64,000 nucleotides of DNA from Pseudomonadales bacterium (lineage in GTDB: Bacteria > Pseudomonadota > Gammaproteobacteria > Pseudomonadales > UBA7239): NCBI GenBank assembly GCA_041395665.1, contig JAWLAB010000002.1, positions 310,001 through 374,000 of the forward strand. The letters are read 5' to 3'. The notes beneath the pieces were generated by a model. It was given only the letters and a program-made list of their open reading frames with translations. It ran no database searches and was not told the origin of the DNA. Position 1 is the first letter of the stretch, and each line of letters opens with the position of its first letter. The position numbers and the translations under genes are program-made. Shown one piece after another: positions 18,950-27,980 of the stretch.

Positions 18950-20434
18950 ATGCAGTACACCATCAAACTGTTTGCTGAAATCACCATCAAAAGCAAACCG
19001 GTGCGTCAACGCTTGGTGCGTATGCTGCGCGACAACCTGCGCACCCTGATCAAGCCGCTGGATGCCGATGCACACATCGAGCGCAACTGGGATCACCTCA
19101 GCATCGTCAGCCACGCCGACCACACGGTGCAGGCGCAAATTATTGACCTCTTACAGCGCACGCCAGGGATCAGCCATTTTCAGTGCGTACACGAGTTTAC
19201 GTTGTATGTAGTGCAAACCGATGCGGAGACTGCGCCCACTGTCGATTGGGATGGCATCTACCAACACACGCGTCAGCTTTACGAGCCGCTGTTGGCCGGC
19301 AAAACTTTTCGCGTGAGTTGCCGCCGTTTAGGCAATCACGATTTTGTTTCCGCTGATATCGAGCGTTACATCGGCGGCGGTTTGAATCAACACTGCGCAA
19401 CGGGCGGCGTCAAACTTAAACATTACGACATCAATGTGTCTGTAGAAATTCGTGACGATCGTTTTTATGTGGTCGAACAGGATTATCGCGGACTGGGCGG
19501 TTTCCCGATGGCTTCGCAAGAATCAGTGTTATCGCTAATTTCTGGCGGCTTTGATTCCACAATTTCCACTTACTTCAGTATGAAGCGCGGCCTGCTCACG
19601 CATTTTTGTTTTTTCAATCTCGGTGGCGATGCACACGAAATTGCCGTGAAAGAAATTGCCGTGTATTTGTGGATGAAGTACGGCGCATCGCATCGCGTGA
19701 AATTTGTCAGCGTGCCGTTTGCCGATGTGGTGCGCGAAATTCAAGAGCGCGTGCACCATTCGCAAATGGGCGTAATTTTGAAACGCATGATGTTGCGTGC
19801 CGCCAGCCAAGTCGCGCAATCGTTAGAGATTCAAGCATTGGTCACAGGCGAAGCCGTCGCGCAAGTGTCTAGTCAAACACTGCCCAATCTCGCTGTGATT
19901 TCACAAGCCACTGACATGTTGGTGCTGCGGCCGTTGGCGATGATGGACAAGCCCGACATCATCGACTGCGCACGAAAAATTGGTACCGAAGTGTTTGCTA
20001 AAAACATTCCCGAATACTGCGGTGTGATTTCACAAAAACCGACCACACGCGCCAAAGCCGAGCGTATTGCGCGTGAAGAAGCGTTCTTTAACTTTGAAGT
20101 ATTGCAGCAAGCGGTGGCTGATAGTGTCGCCACCAATATCGATGAAATCACCAACACCGCACAAGAAACGATAAGTGTGCCAGTTTTGCAGCAAGCACCT
20201 GCAGGCAGCATTGTGTTGGATATTCGCCACCCCGACGAGCAACAACAAAAACCGCTGCACATCGCAGAAACAACCGTAATGCACTTGCCGTTTTATCAAT
20301 TGCACAAACGCCATATCGAACTCAATCAAGAACAGCATTATTTGTTGTATTGCGAACGCGGTGTGATGAGTGCCCTGCAAGCACAATTTCTCTGCTCGCA
20401 GCAATTCAAATACATTTCGGTATTCAAACCTTGA
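18950..20434 (+). CDS. thiI: tRNA 4-thiouridine synthase / thiamine sulfur transferase ThiI
   Basis: ThiI activates tRNA uridine 8 with ATP and inserts sulfur. It also passes sulfur to ThiS for thiazole synthesis. Order of domains: N-terminal ferredoxin-like and THUMP (about 1-165), PP-loop ATPase with the motif SGGFDST (about 185-200), and a C-terminal rhodanese domain with the persulfide Cys in LLYCERGVMSALQAQ, which places it in the long ThiI class that also serves thiamine synthesis. I chose the ATG at 18950, which matches the E. coli start; upstream codons are non-conserved. Divergent from glnA, as in Pseudomonas. Confidence 0.95.
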   Translation: MQYTIKLFAEITIKSKPVRQRLVRMLRDNLRTLIKPLDADAHIERNWDHLSIVSHADHTVQAQIIDLLQRTPGISHFQCVHEFTLYVVQTDAETAPTVDWDGIYQHTRQLYEPLLAGKTFRVSCRRLGNHDFVSADIERYIGGGLNQHCATGGVKLKHYDINVSVEIRDDRFYVVEQDYRGLGGFPMASQESVLSLISGGFDSTISTYFSMKRGLLTHFCFFNLGGDAHEIAVKEIAVYLWMKYGASHRVKFVSVPFADVVREIQERVHHSQMGVILKRMMLRAASQVAQSLEIQALVTGEAVAQVSSQTLPNLAVISQATDMLVLRPLAMMDKPDIIDCARKIGTEVFAKNIPEYCGVISQKPTTRAKAERIAREEAFFNFEVLQQAVADSVATNIDEITNTAQETISVPVLQQAPAGSIVLDIRHPDEQQQKPLHIAETTVMHLPFYQLHKRHIELNQEQHYLLYCERGVMSALQAQFLCSQQFKYISVFKP

Positions 20435-21269
20435 AGCGTTTTTTTCTGCTTGGGCTCGCACTGCTACTGTCAGTTGTTTCTACTGGCAGTTATGCCAATG
20501 CAACACCCGATAAGAAACCACAACGCATTGCGTCACTCAGTTTGTGTACCGATCAAGTTTTATTGATGTTGGTTGATCCTTCGCGTATTGCGACTATCAA
20601 TTATCAAGCTGCCAACCCCAAAGCCTCTTACATGGCGAAAGCTGTAGGTAATATTCCACTCAATCACGGTGCCGCCGAAGAAATTATTTCGTACAAACCC
20701 GATCTCGTTATCAGCACGCGTTTTGGCTCGCCCGATGCCATTCGCATTTTGAAAGCACTCGGCTATCGCGTGGAGGTTATGCCATTGCCTACCGATGTTG
20801 CAGGCATTCATCAGATGTTACTTCAAGTTGGTGAGTGGTTAGGTGAGACAGAAAAAGCCAAAGCGCTAATCACACAAATGGATAAAAAAATTCAGGATGC
20901 AAAACAGCGTAACCACAATAAATATTCGCCGCGCACGATGATTTATTCACCCAACGGTTACACCATCGGCAGCGATACATTAGAAAATGATATTTTGACG
21001 CAAGCGGGTTATCGCAACCTTGCTGCTGAAATGGGTTTTCAACGCTTTCAGCAAATTTCTCTGGAACAATTGATTACCGCACAGCCGGATCGCATCATCA
21101 TCGATAACTATGCGTACAATCCCAATCCTTGGCTTACAGTTACATCAACCATCCCGTTGTGCGACAAATGATTCCTGAACAAAATCGTATGTATGTGCCT
21201 TCACAATTGCGCGATTGCGCAGGCCCGCAAGTTGCGGATGAAATTGCGTGGTTGGCCGATCAACGATGA
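20431..21269 (+). CDS. btuF: BtuF-like cobalamin/metal-chelate binding protein, frameshifted near its end
   Basis: Periplasmic binding protein of a FecCD/BtuCD-type importer. It starts with a TTG overlapping the thiI stop. The signal peptide is LKRFFLLGLALLLSVVSTGSYA, followed by RIASLSLCTDQVLLML, typical of helical-backbone receptors for cobalamin or similar chelates. The frame ends at 21171 after a shift near 21128; one base restores a C-terminal part (INHPVVRQMIPEQNRMYVP and on) that stops at 21269. There the ATGA overlap with the permease gene is exact, which argues that the longer frame is the real one. Cobalamin as ligand is likely but not proven; siderophore or heme are alternatives. 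Confidence 0.8.
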
Positions 21270-22270
21270 AATATTTGCAAGACTCACCACGCACACTGAA
21301 TACGCTGCTCATCATCGCCGCACTGCTGTGTTTTTTTCTCTCACTCAATACCGGCTCGACCCGTATTTCTGTTAGTAAAGGCATCGCGGATCTCTATCAC
21401 GGTTTGACCACGATGGAATCCTTAATCGTTGGCGAACTGCGTTTACCGCGCGCGCTGCTGGCGCTGTTTATCGGCGGCACTTTGGGTGTAGCGGGCGCTG
21501 CACTGCAAGGTCTGCTGCGCAACCCGTTGGCCGAGCCCGGCATCATCGGCGTATCCAACGGCGCGGCGCTCGGCGCGGTGGTGATGTTTTATTTTGGCTT
21601 CGCCAACCTCGGCTGGTATTTGCTGCCCGTCGGCGGCTTGCTCGGCGCGTGCGTCGCCGTGATTTGTTTGATTTTACTGGTGCCGTACAACAGCAATGTC
21701 TTGACGCTGATTCTCGCCGGCATTGCCATCAACGCCATCGGCAGCGCGCTGATCGCCATGGCACTCAACTTCGCGCCCAGCCCCTACGCCATGCAAGAAA
21801 TCGTGTATTGGCTGCTCGGCTCGGTGACCAACCGCAGTCTGCACGATGTCGCCATCGCCTTGCCGTTTATGGCTTTAGGCTGGGTGATGATGTGGCGTTG
21901 CGGTCGTTTTCTGGACGCGCTCACGCTGGGCGAAGACACCGCGAAATCGCTCGGTTTTGATGTGCGCCGCTTGCGCTGGTGGTTGGTGGGCGGTGTGGCA
22001 GTCAGCGTGGGAGCAGCCGTTTCCGTCAGCGGCAACATCGGTTTTGTCGGCTTAGTAGTACCGCATTTACTTCGCCCCTTGGTCGGCTATTCACCGCGCC
22101 GTTTGTTGGGCGTGAGCTTCTGGGGCGGCGCCATTTTGCTGCTCTTGGCCGACATCACCGTGCAACTGCTGTCACAGGGCGGCGAGATGAAACTCGGTGT
22201 TGTCACCGCTCTCGTCGGCGGCCCGTTCTTTTTGTATTTGATTTTGCGCTCGCGGAATTACTGGTCATGA
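21266..22270 (+). CDS. btuC: FecCD/BtuC-family ABC transporter permease
   Basis: Inner-membrane permease with about ten helices. Visible family motifs are LRLPRALLALFIGGTLGVAGAALQ near the N terminus, the loop GEDTAKSLGFDVRRLRW that contacts the ATPase, and the conserved VSGNIGFVGLVVPHLLRPLVG followed by SPRRLLGVSFWGGA. The ATG at 21266 overlaps the end of the binding-protein gene by ATGA, and the stop overlaps the ATPase start in the same way, so all three genes are coupled. Upstream ATGs are not conserved. Confidence 0.92.
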   Translation: MKYLQDSPRTLNTLLIIAALLCFFLSLNTGSTRISVSKGIADLYHGLTTMESLIVGELRLPRALLALFIGGTLGVAGAALQGLLRNPLAEPGIIGVSNGAALGAVVMFYFGFANLGWYLLPVGGLLGACVAVICLILLVPYNSNVLTLILAGIAINAIGSALIAMALNFAPSPYAMQEIVYWLLGSVTNRSLHDVAIALPFMALGWVMMWRCGRFLDALTLGEDTAKSLGFDVRRLRWWLVGGVAVSVGAAVSVSGNIGFVGLVVPHLLRPLVGYSPRRLLGVSFWGGAILLLLADITVQLLSQGGEMKLGVVTALVGGPFFLYLILRSRNYWS

Positions 22271-23061
22271 ACGCACCCTTACTGGCAGGACAAGCATTGG
22301 GGGTTGCGATTGATGGCATCGATATCGTGCGCGATATCAATATCGACGTGCGCAACGGCGAATTGATCGGCTTGATCGGTCCCAACGGCGCGGGTAAAAG
22401 CTCACTGCTGCGCCTGCTGTGTGGCATCGAACCCAGCTCTCAAGGCAAAGTATTTTGGCAGGGTGAAGCGCTTCAATCGCTCTCGCTGGACACGCGCGCA
22501 CGGCAGATTGGCTACCTCGCCCAAGGTGCGCGTGCGCAGTGGCCGATATCCGTGGAGCGCGTAGTCGCACTGGGGCGACTGCCCTATCACGGTTTATGGC
22601 AGAAAGATGATGCCGCCGACGCAGCGGCCATCGAACAAGCCATGCAGATGGCAGAAGTGGTCGCGTATCGGCAGCGCATCGCCACCACACTCTCTGGCGG
22701 CGAGCAAACACTGGTAATGCTGGCGCGGATTTTTGCCACGCAGCCGCGCATGGTGTTTGCCGACGAGCCCGTCGCCGCGCTCGATCCCTACCACCAATTG
22801 CATGTCATGGAATTGCTGCGCGCACACGCGCAGGGTGAGCAAGCAGGCATGGTAGTGCTGCACGACCTCGGCCTCGCGGCGCGCTTTTGCGATCGACTGT
22901 ATTTGCTGCACCACGGCAAGGTGTACTGCCACGGCACGCCGGCAGCAGTTTTAACGCAAGACAATTTGCGCAAGGTGTACGGCATTGATTGCCGCATTGA
23001 ATGCACCGCCGATGGTGTGAGCGTGATTCCCACCCAACGCTTACGCGACGGGCATCCTTAG
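22267..23061 (+). CDS. btuD: FecE/BtuD-family ABC transporter ATPase
   Basis: A 264-residue ATP-binding subunit. Walker A is GPNGAGKSS, the signature is LSGGE, Walker B is MVFADEP, and the switch His is in VVLHDLG. It ends with a short C-terminal extension (TADGVSVIP) like other FecE/BtuD proteins. Third gene of the tightly overlapping thiI-btuF-btuC-btuD run. With cobS at the start of the window it hints that the cell both makes or salvages and imports corrinoids, though no cobalamin riboswitch is visible. Confidence 0.9.
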   Translation: MNAPLLAGQALGVAIDGIDIVRDINIDVRNGELIGLIGPNGAGKSSLLRLLCGIEPSSQGKVFWQGEALQSLSLDTRARQIGYLAQGARAQWPISVERVVALGRLPYHGLWQKDDAADAAAIEQAMQMAEVVAYRQRIATTLSGGEQTLVMLARIFATQPRMVFADEPVAALDPYHQLHVMELLRAHAQGEQAGMVVLHDLGLAARFCDRLYLLHHGKVYCHGTPAAVLTQDNLRKVYGIDCRIECTADGVSVIPTQRLRDGHP

Positions 23062-23134
23062 TTAACATTTTTTTAACGCTTCCACCGATACAGTGCGCCA
23101 CCTTTCCCCCCCCCCTCTAGATGTCACTCGACTT

Positions 23135-24820
23135 ATGCACCCTTCTTTGATGTTCTATCTGTTTTTTGCTTGGTTTTCTGTTGCGCCACAACTGCTTGTT
23201 TTCGCCACCGACAACACCGGCTGGGCCGGTCCGCGCGATGCACTGCTGTACAGCTTGACTTGGTTACTACTGCCCGCCCTTTTGCCGCGCCGCAGTTGGG
23301 CGATTGTTTTCGGGCTTCTCGGTTTTGTAATGGGCGCCTGCGCTCTGATGAAAGTAGGCTATTTCTTGATGTTTCAGCAGGAAATGTCACAAAGTGTTTT
23401 TGTCGCCATCATGGAAAGCCCACCAAGGGAATCGATAGAGTTTCTGCAACAGTTTTTGCGCTGGTGGATGGTTCCTGTCGGTATTCTTTTTTGCTTGCCG
23501 CCTTGGTGGTTTTATCGTCGCAGCATAAAAGCAGCAACACCCAGCAATACAGCACGCGGTATTTATATCGCACTTACTGCCACGCTGTTACTCAAGCCTT
23601 TTATTTCCGATGGCTTTAATCGATTTTCTGCAGATGATTTACAGGATAAGTTTTCCACAACAGAACCATGGAGCACCATACACAGTTTTTCTGATTACAG
23701 AAAAAATCTACAAGCAGCTGAACACATTGAAGAAAATATGGAAGCTGCTGCTAAAAATGTTGTCATTGCCAGCACAGACAACACTGCAGTACAAACTTAT
23801 GTTTTGGTGATAGGCGAATCTACCAATCGCAACCGTTTATCGCTGTATGGTTATACACGCGACACCAATCCAAAATTGCAAGAAATTCGCAATGAATTAT
23901 TGGTATACGACAATGTCGTGGCCAACATCCCTTACACCATTGAATCACTTTCAAGCACGCTGACATTCACAACGCCGGAGCAATACAACAAAGCCTACAG
24001 TGCGATGAATATCGTCACAATGATGAAAAAAGCAGGCTTTAAAACTTTTTGGATCACCAACCAACAAACACTAACGCACCGCAACACGATGCTAACGGCA
24101 TTCGCCAACTTGACTGATGAACCTACCTTTTTAAATAACAACAGACGCCAAAATGCCAACAGCCACGACGAGGTAGTGCTTCAGCCTTTTGCCGAGGCAT
24201 TAGCCGATCAAGCGCCGCGCAAATTTATTGTGGTGCATCTCCTTGGTACACACTTTGCCTACGAATACCGCTATCCAGAATCTTTTGATGTCTTCACAGG
24301 CCAACAACCTGCCTCGCCATTCGTCACCAACAAAGAAGCTTTTCATTTATACAATGAGTACGACAACGCAGTGCGTTACAACGACTTCGTTGTGCGTCAA
24401 TTAATCGACACTTATCGCGCCAAAGATCCTTACGGTTTTCTTTTGTATTTTGCTGATCACGGTGAAGAAGTATTTGATGTGCGCGACTATAACGGTCGCG
24501 ACATGAGCAAACCAACCATCGGCATGTACGATGTGCCGTTTATTCTTTGGCCTTCACCGAGTTGGTCCACACAACACGATATGAATGCAATAAAAAACAC
24601 TGTACATCGCCCTATATCGCTGTCTTATTTTATGAGTGGGTGGTGCAAATTAGCCGCTATTCAATACAAAGAATGCAATGCAGAGGATGATTTCTTTAGC
24701 GAAAAATTTGTCGCCAAGCCGCGTTGGGTGGGCATACTCAAAGCGCGTCAATCTTATGAAATGCTAGAACAACGCGACAGACCTCTATTGCCAACACAAG
24801 CTAAAAACAACACGAAATAA
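23135..24820 (+). CDS. Phosphoethanolamine transferase, CptA/EptC-like
   Basis: An inner-membrane protein with about five N-terminal helices (to about residue 160) and a periplasmic sulfatase-fold domain. The catalytic segment VLVIGESTNRNRLSLYGYTR holds the nucleophile Thr, and its GEST...SLYGY form is closer to CptA/EptC than to EptA (GETAR...SLNGY). Metal-binding residues appear in ADHGEE and in HLLGTHFAY. The family moves phosphoethanolamine from phosphatidylethanolamine onto lipopolysaccharide or related glycans. The ATG at 23135 is preferred to the GTG at 23093. It lies 73 bases after btuD, past a run of ten C residues. The acceptor is unknown. Confidence 0.88.
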   Translation: MHPSLMFYLFFAWFSVAPQLLVFATDNTGWAGPRDALLYSLTWLLLPALLPRRSWAIVFGLLGFVMGACALMKVGYFLMFQQEMSQSVFVAIMESPPRESIEFLQQFLRWWMVPVGILFCLPPWWFYRRSIKAATPSNTARGIYIALTATLLLKPFISDGFNRFSADDLQDKFSTTEPWSTIHSFSDYRKNLQAAEHIEENMEAAAKNVVIASTDNTAVQTYVLVIGESTNRNRLSLYGYTRDTNPKLQEIRNELLVYDNVVANIPYTIESLSSTLTFTTPEQYNKAYSAMNIVTMMKKAGFKTFWITNQQTLTHRNTMLTAFANLTDEPTFLNNNRRQNANSHDEVVLQPFAEALADQAPRKFIVVHLLGTHFAYEYRYPESFDVFTGQQPASPFVTNKEAFHLYNEYDNAVRYNDFVVRQLIDTYRAKDPYGFLLYFADHGEEVFDVRDYNGRDMSKPTIGMYDVPFILWPSPSWSTQHDMNAIKNTVHRPISLSYFMSGWCKLAAIQYKECNAEDDFFSEKFVAKPRWVGILKARQSYEMLEQRDRPLLPTQAKNNTK

Positions 24821-24833
24821 AGCACCCTGCCGA

Positions 24834-25529
24834 TCAACGATAATCTTCGCTGATCGGCGCTTGTTGCTCTTGGTAATCTTTGTCCACATATAAAAAAGAC
24901 ATCATGTGTCGACGATTTCCCGCATAAGGCACTGCGTGCCAAATGCGTGCATCAAACACCACCAAATCACCGGGGCGCGTTGGCACTTCATCACAAGGCA
25001 CTTCCGTGAGGGAAAGCCCCACCGTTTCTTCTGGCGTCTTGATACTTTTCTTGAGTAATTTAGCAAAGCGATCTGTGTGATGATGGCTGCCAGGGATAAC
25101 GCGAAACGCATCTTCACCGGCACGCATTTCATCGAAATACACAATCGCTTTTGCATTGCGGCAGTTGTAAGGCAGCCCAGTAATATCGGTGTGCCAACGC
25201 GTGCCGCAATCATAAATATTGCCGTCACTGCCCAATAGCCGAAACGGCTCACCCAATAAACCACTAACAATAGAAGCAATCGGATCGCTATTAGCCAACT
25301 CTCGAATCAATGCATTTTTTTCAACAATCGCTGGCATGATTTGTCGCGGGCGATTGTGATGCACTACATGATCCCAAGGAATAATATCGCCACGCGCCTC
25401 AGCAAACACTTGATCAAATGCCGCACGCAAACTGTGCATACGATCTGCGAGCAAGCCGCGAAACACAAGATAGCCGAATAGATCAAAGCGTGTTTTTTGT
25501 TGTGCTGTTAAAACGAATGGCTGCTGCAT
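24834..25529 (-). CDS. Phytanoyl-CoA dioxygenase (PhyH) family protein
   Basis: A 231-residue Fe(II)/2-oxoglutarate oxygenase. The iron ligands are the HTD in RWHTDITG and the distal His in RIWHAVPY, and the Arg that binds 2-oxoglutarate is probably in GNRRHMMSF. GSHHHTD and RPGDLVVFDARIW are typical PhyH segments. The family hydroxylates small molecules, acyl-CoAs or secondary metabolites. It is the last gene of a minus-strand set with the PPTase and the CorA-like gene, five bases after the PPTase. Substrate unknown. Confidence 0.85.
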   Translation of the reverse strand: MQQPFVLTAQQKTRFDLFGYLVFRGLLADRMHSLRAAFDQVFAEARGDIIPWDHVVHHNRPRQIMPAIVEKNALIRELANSDPIASIVSGLLGEPFRLLGSDGNIYDCGTRWHTDITGLPYNCRNAKAIVYFDEMRAGEDAFRVIPGSHHHTDRFAKLLKKSIKTPEETVGLSLTEVPCDEVPTRPGDLVVFDARIWHAVPYAGNRRHMMSFLYVDKDYQEQQAPISEDYR

Positions 25530-25534
25530 AATAC

Positions 25535-26290
25535 TTAGGACTCATTCATCACAAAATTAGTACGCTGATTTGTTTCAGGATGCCACTGCCAAAAATGATA
25601 CTGCAGCTTCGTGGTGTCCGCGCCAGTGTCGCACGCCGACCAATGGCAAGCCAATGACAAATGATGATCGCGATCAAAGTACCACTGCTTAAACGACCAT
25701 TTTCCTTCCGGCAAATCAAACAATGGCTCTGGATTTTCTTTTTCTTGTAGCGCAAATCCCATTTCATGCAAACGAGAGCTGCTAATCGTTGTACCGCGCG
25801 CTTTGATGTACGCCTCTTTCAAAGTCCAATAGCGAAAGAATTGTCGTTTACGCTGCACCTCATCGGGCAAGCCCTGTAAAACTTTTTGTTCTGCGGAATG
25901 AAAATAGTACTTAGAGATATCATCTGTGCGATTACGGCGCGATTCGCTATCGATATCGATGCCTATGCATTGCGCACGCGCCACCGCACAGGCTATCCAG
26001 CGCGGTCCGTGGCTTAAATTAAACACATAGTCACTGATTGGCTTAATTAACACAGGCTTTCCAGCTTCTGTTTTTTCAAAAACTAGCGCCAAAGAATCAT
26101 TTGCCGTGTAATGCGATAAACAAGCGCGCAATAAAGCGCGTGACGCCAACCATTCATTCTTTCTGCGCACACTATTCATTGTTTCAGCACGCTTTATTTC
26201 TTCCAGTGGCAAAAAATCTAACAAGGTGTTGGGCAATATTTGCAAGCACGGTAATAACCAAATATGCACCTCACCCGTTTTCAATAGCAT
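25535..26290 (-). CDS. 4'-phosphopantetheinyl transferase, Sfp type
   Basis: The enzyme transfers phosphopantetheine from CoA to a Ser on carrier proteins. The diagnostic motifs are present: IGIDIDS (Mg-binding Asp residues) and FRYWTLKEAYIKARG (WxxKEA). About 250 residues makes it Sfp-like and not the short AcpS. The ATG at 26290 shares a TAATG junction with the CorA-like stop; the ATG at 26299 is an alternative. No PKS or NRPS gene is visible in the window, so its carrier protein, perhaps the fatty-acid ACP, is encoded elsewhere. Confidence 0.88.
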   Translation of the reverse strand: MLLKTGEVHIWLLPCLQILPNTLLDFLPLEEIKRAETMNSVRRKNEWLASRALLRACLSHYTANDSLALVFEKTEAGKPVLIKPISDYVFNLSHGPRWIACAVARAQCIGIDIDSESRRNRTDDISKYYFHSAEQKVLQGLPDEVQRKRQFFRYWTLKEAYIKARGTTISSSRLHEMGFALQEKENPEPLFDLPEGKWSFKQWYFDRDHHLSLACHWSACDTGADTTKLQYHFWQWHPETNQRTNFVMNES

Positions 26291-27294
26291 TACAACCATC
26301 CGGCCTTCTTGAAACGGTAATACAAATAACTACTTGCCGATGCCATCAAACCCAGCGCATATACATAACCGTATTTCCACTCCAACTCCGGCATAAATTC
26401 AAAGTTCATACCGTAAATACCGGCAATAGCTGTCGGCACAGCCAACATCGCAGCACACGCCGCTAATTTTTTCATCACTTCATTTTGCTCGACAGAAGCC
26501 GACATAATGTTGGCTTCCAAGGCGGAGGACAGTAAATCGCGCAGAGCATTAATATCGTGATCAATACGAATGACATGATCTTGTATATCGCGAAAATAAA
26601 GACGCATATCATCGTCGATTAAACCCGAATCAAAACGCGCCAAACGACTCGATATATCAATCACCGGCACTGTCATACCGTGCAGAGCACGCAAATGTCT
26701 GCGCAACTCATACACGCGATGCACCATCTTACGATCGACGCGACCCTCTAAAATATTACCTTCAATTTGTTCGGCCTCTCCTTCCATTTCATCAATGATC
26801 GGCAAATAGTTATCCACCACAAAATCCATCAAAGAATAGACAATAAAATCTGAGCCTTTGGCGAGCATCTCCGGCATTCTTTCACAGCGCGCACGCAATT
26901 CTCGACAAGAAATCGACGCACCATGACGAACCGAGACCACATAGCCGCGCCCAGCAAAAACATGCGTCTCACCAAATTCAACTGCGTCATTTTTTCTCTG
27001 CGCTGTACGCAAAACCATAAACAAAGAATCGTCATAAAACTCTAGCTTGGGGCGCTGATGTGCGTTAACAGCATCTTCAACCGCAAGATCGTGCAAACCA
27101 AACTGCTGCTGCACTTCGTGTAGCAATTCTTTGCTCGGCTCGTGCAAGCCTATCCAAACAAAACGATGAGGATGTGTAATCCATTCTTGCACCTCGTGTA
27201 TTGCTAATGTGCGTACACGCTTACCTTTTTCATAACCCGCACAATCCACAATCATGGCTTGCGTGTCATTCTGTGCGACACAATAATTCTCCAT
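26290..27294 (-). CDS. CorA-family magnesium/cobalt transporter
   Basis: A CorA-like channel of about 334 residues with a large cytoplasmic N-terminal domain, long helices (about 150-270), and two C-terminal membrane helices. The GMN signature that forms the pore entrance is in IYGMNFEFMPEL, followed by the second helix and a basic end (RFKKAGWL). I chose the ATG at 27294, which has a GAGGGAG site, over the GTG at 27306. First gene of a run with the PPTase and PhyH genes, an odd grouping with no obvious shared function. Confidence 0.9.
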   Translation of the reverse strand: MENYCVAQNDTQAMIVDCAGYEKGKRVRTLAIHEVQEWITHPHRFVWIGLHEPSKELLHEVQQQFGLHDLAVEDAVNAHQRPKLEFYDDSLFMVLRTAQRKNDAVEFGETHVFAGRGYVVSVRHGASISCRELRARCERMPEMLAKGSDFIVYSLMDFVVDNYLPIIDEMEGEAEQIEGNILEGRVDRKMVHRVYELRRHLRALHGMTVPVIDISSRLARFDSGLIDDDMRLYFRDIQDHVIRIDHDINALRDLLSSALEANIMSASVEQNEVMKKLAACAAMLAVPTAIAGIYGMNFEFMPELEWKYGYVYALGLMASASSYLYYRFKKAGWL

Positions 27295-27371
27295 ACACTC
27301 CCTCACTTTTTACGCATTGCACATTCTAGGGTATGGTACGCAGCTCTTGCGCGCACACAGAATAGCTTTAT

Positions 27372-27980
27372 ATGCAAAGAACACCTGCTCTCAAAATGCA
27401 CTTTCTGTTGCTACTGTTGCTCAGTGCATTGCTTACCGGTTGCGTTACGAAGCCGATGGCAACCAACGGCAAGCCTGATCTCGCGCTACAGCAACGCCTC
27501 ACCGAGATACAACGCTGGGACGCCAGCGGCAAATTGGCTGTGCGCTCGACGAACAATTCCGAATCGGCGCGACTGCAATGGCTACAGAACGGTGAGCAAT
27601 TTGATATTCAACTGTCGGGGCCTGCTGGTTTGAAAGCCACACGCATACACGGCACGCCGAATGATGTGAATTTTGAACAGGGCGAGCAACGCGTACACGC
27701 AGCATCGGTAGAGGAGTTATCGCAACAATTGATCGGCTGGCCGCTGCCCGCCGCACAACTGACTTGGTGGCTGCGCGGCCTGCCCGCACCGAAACCCTCG
27801 CCACAAAAAGCAAGCTACGCAGCGGAAGGCTGGCTGGCAGAGCTAGAGCAAGACGGCTGGACCATTCACTTCAGCGACCCACAGCAACCCGCGCCGCGTA
27901 TAACACTGCCCGGCCGTATTGATGCTACGCGCGGCGAGTTGCGCATCACGCTCATCATCAAGACATGGCAACTGGATTGA
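27372..27980 (+). CDS. lolB: Outer-membrane lipoprotein receptor LolB
   Basis: LolB takes lipoproteins from the carrier LolA and inserts them in the outer membrane. The N terminus ends in a lipobox, ALLTGC (Cys24 with the start used here). The mature part contains RWDASGKLAVRS and the hydrophobic-loop region, as in LolB. The TGA overlaps the ispE ATG (TGATG), so the genes are coupled. The order lolB-ispE-tRNA(Gln)-prs is the gammaproteobacterial one. Confidence 0.92.
   Translation: MQRTPALKMHFLLLLLLSALLTGCVTKPMATNGKPDLALQQRLTEIQRWDASGKLAVRSTNNSESARLQWLQNGEQFDIQLSGPAGLKATRIHGTPNDVNFEQGEQRVHAASVEELSQQLIGWPLPAAQLTWWLRGLPAPKPSPQKASYAAEGWLAELEQDGWTIHFSDPQQPAPRITLPGRIDATRGELRITLIIKTWQLD

Noticed and set aside
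20400..20431. Cobalamin riboswitch ahead of btuF
   Set aside because: The start overlaps thiI coding sequence; no B12-box is visible.
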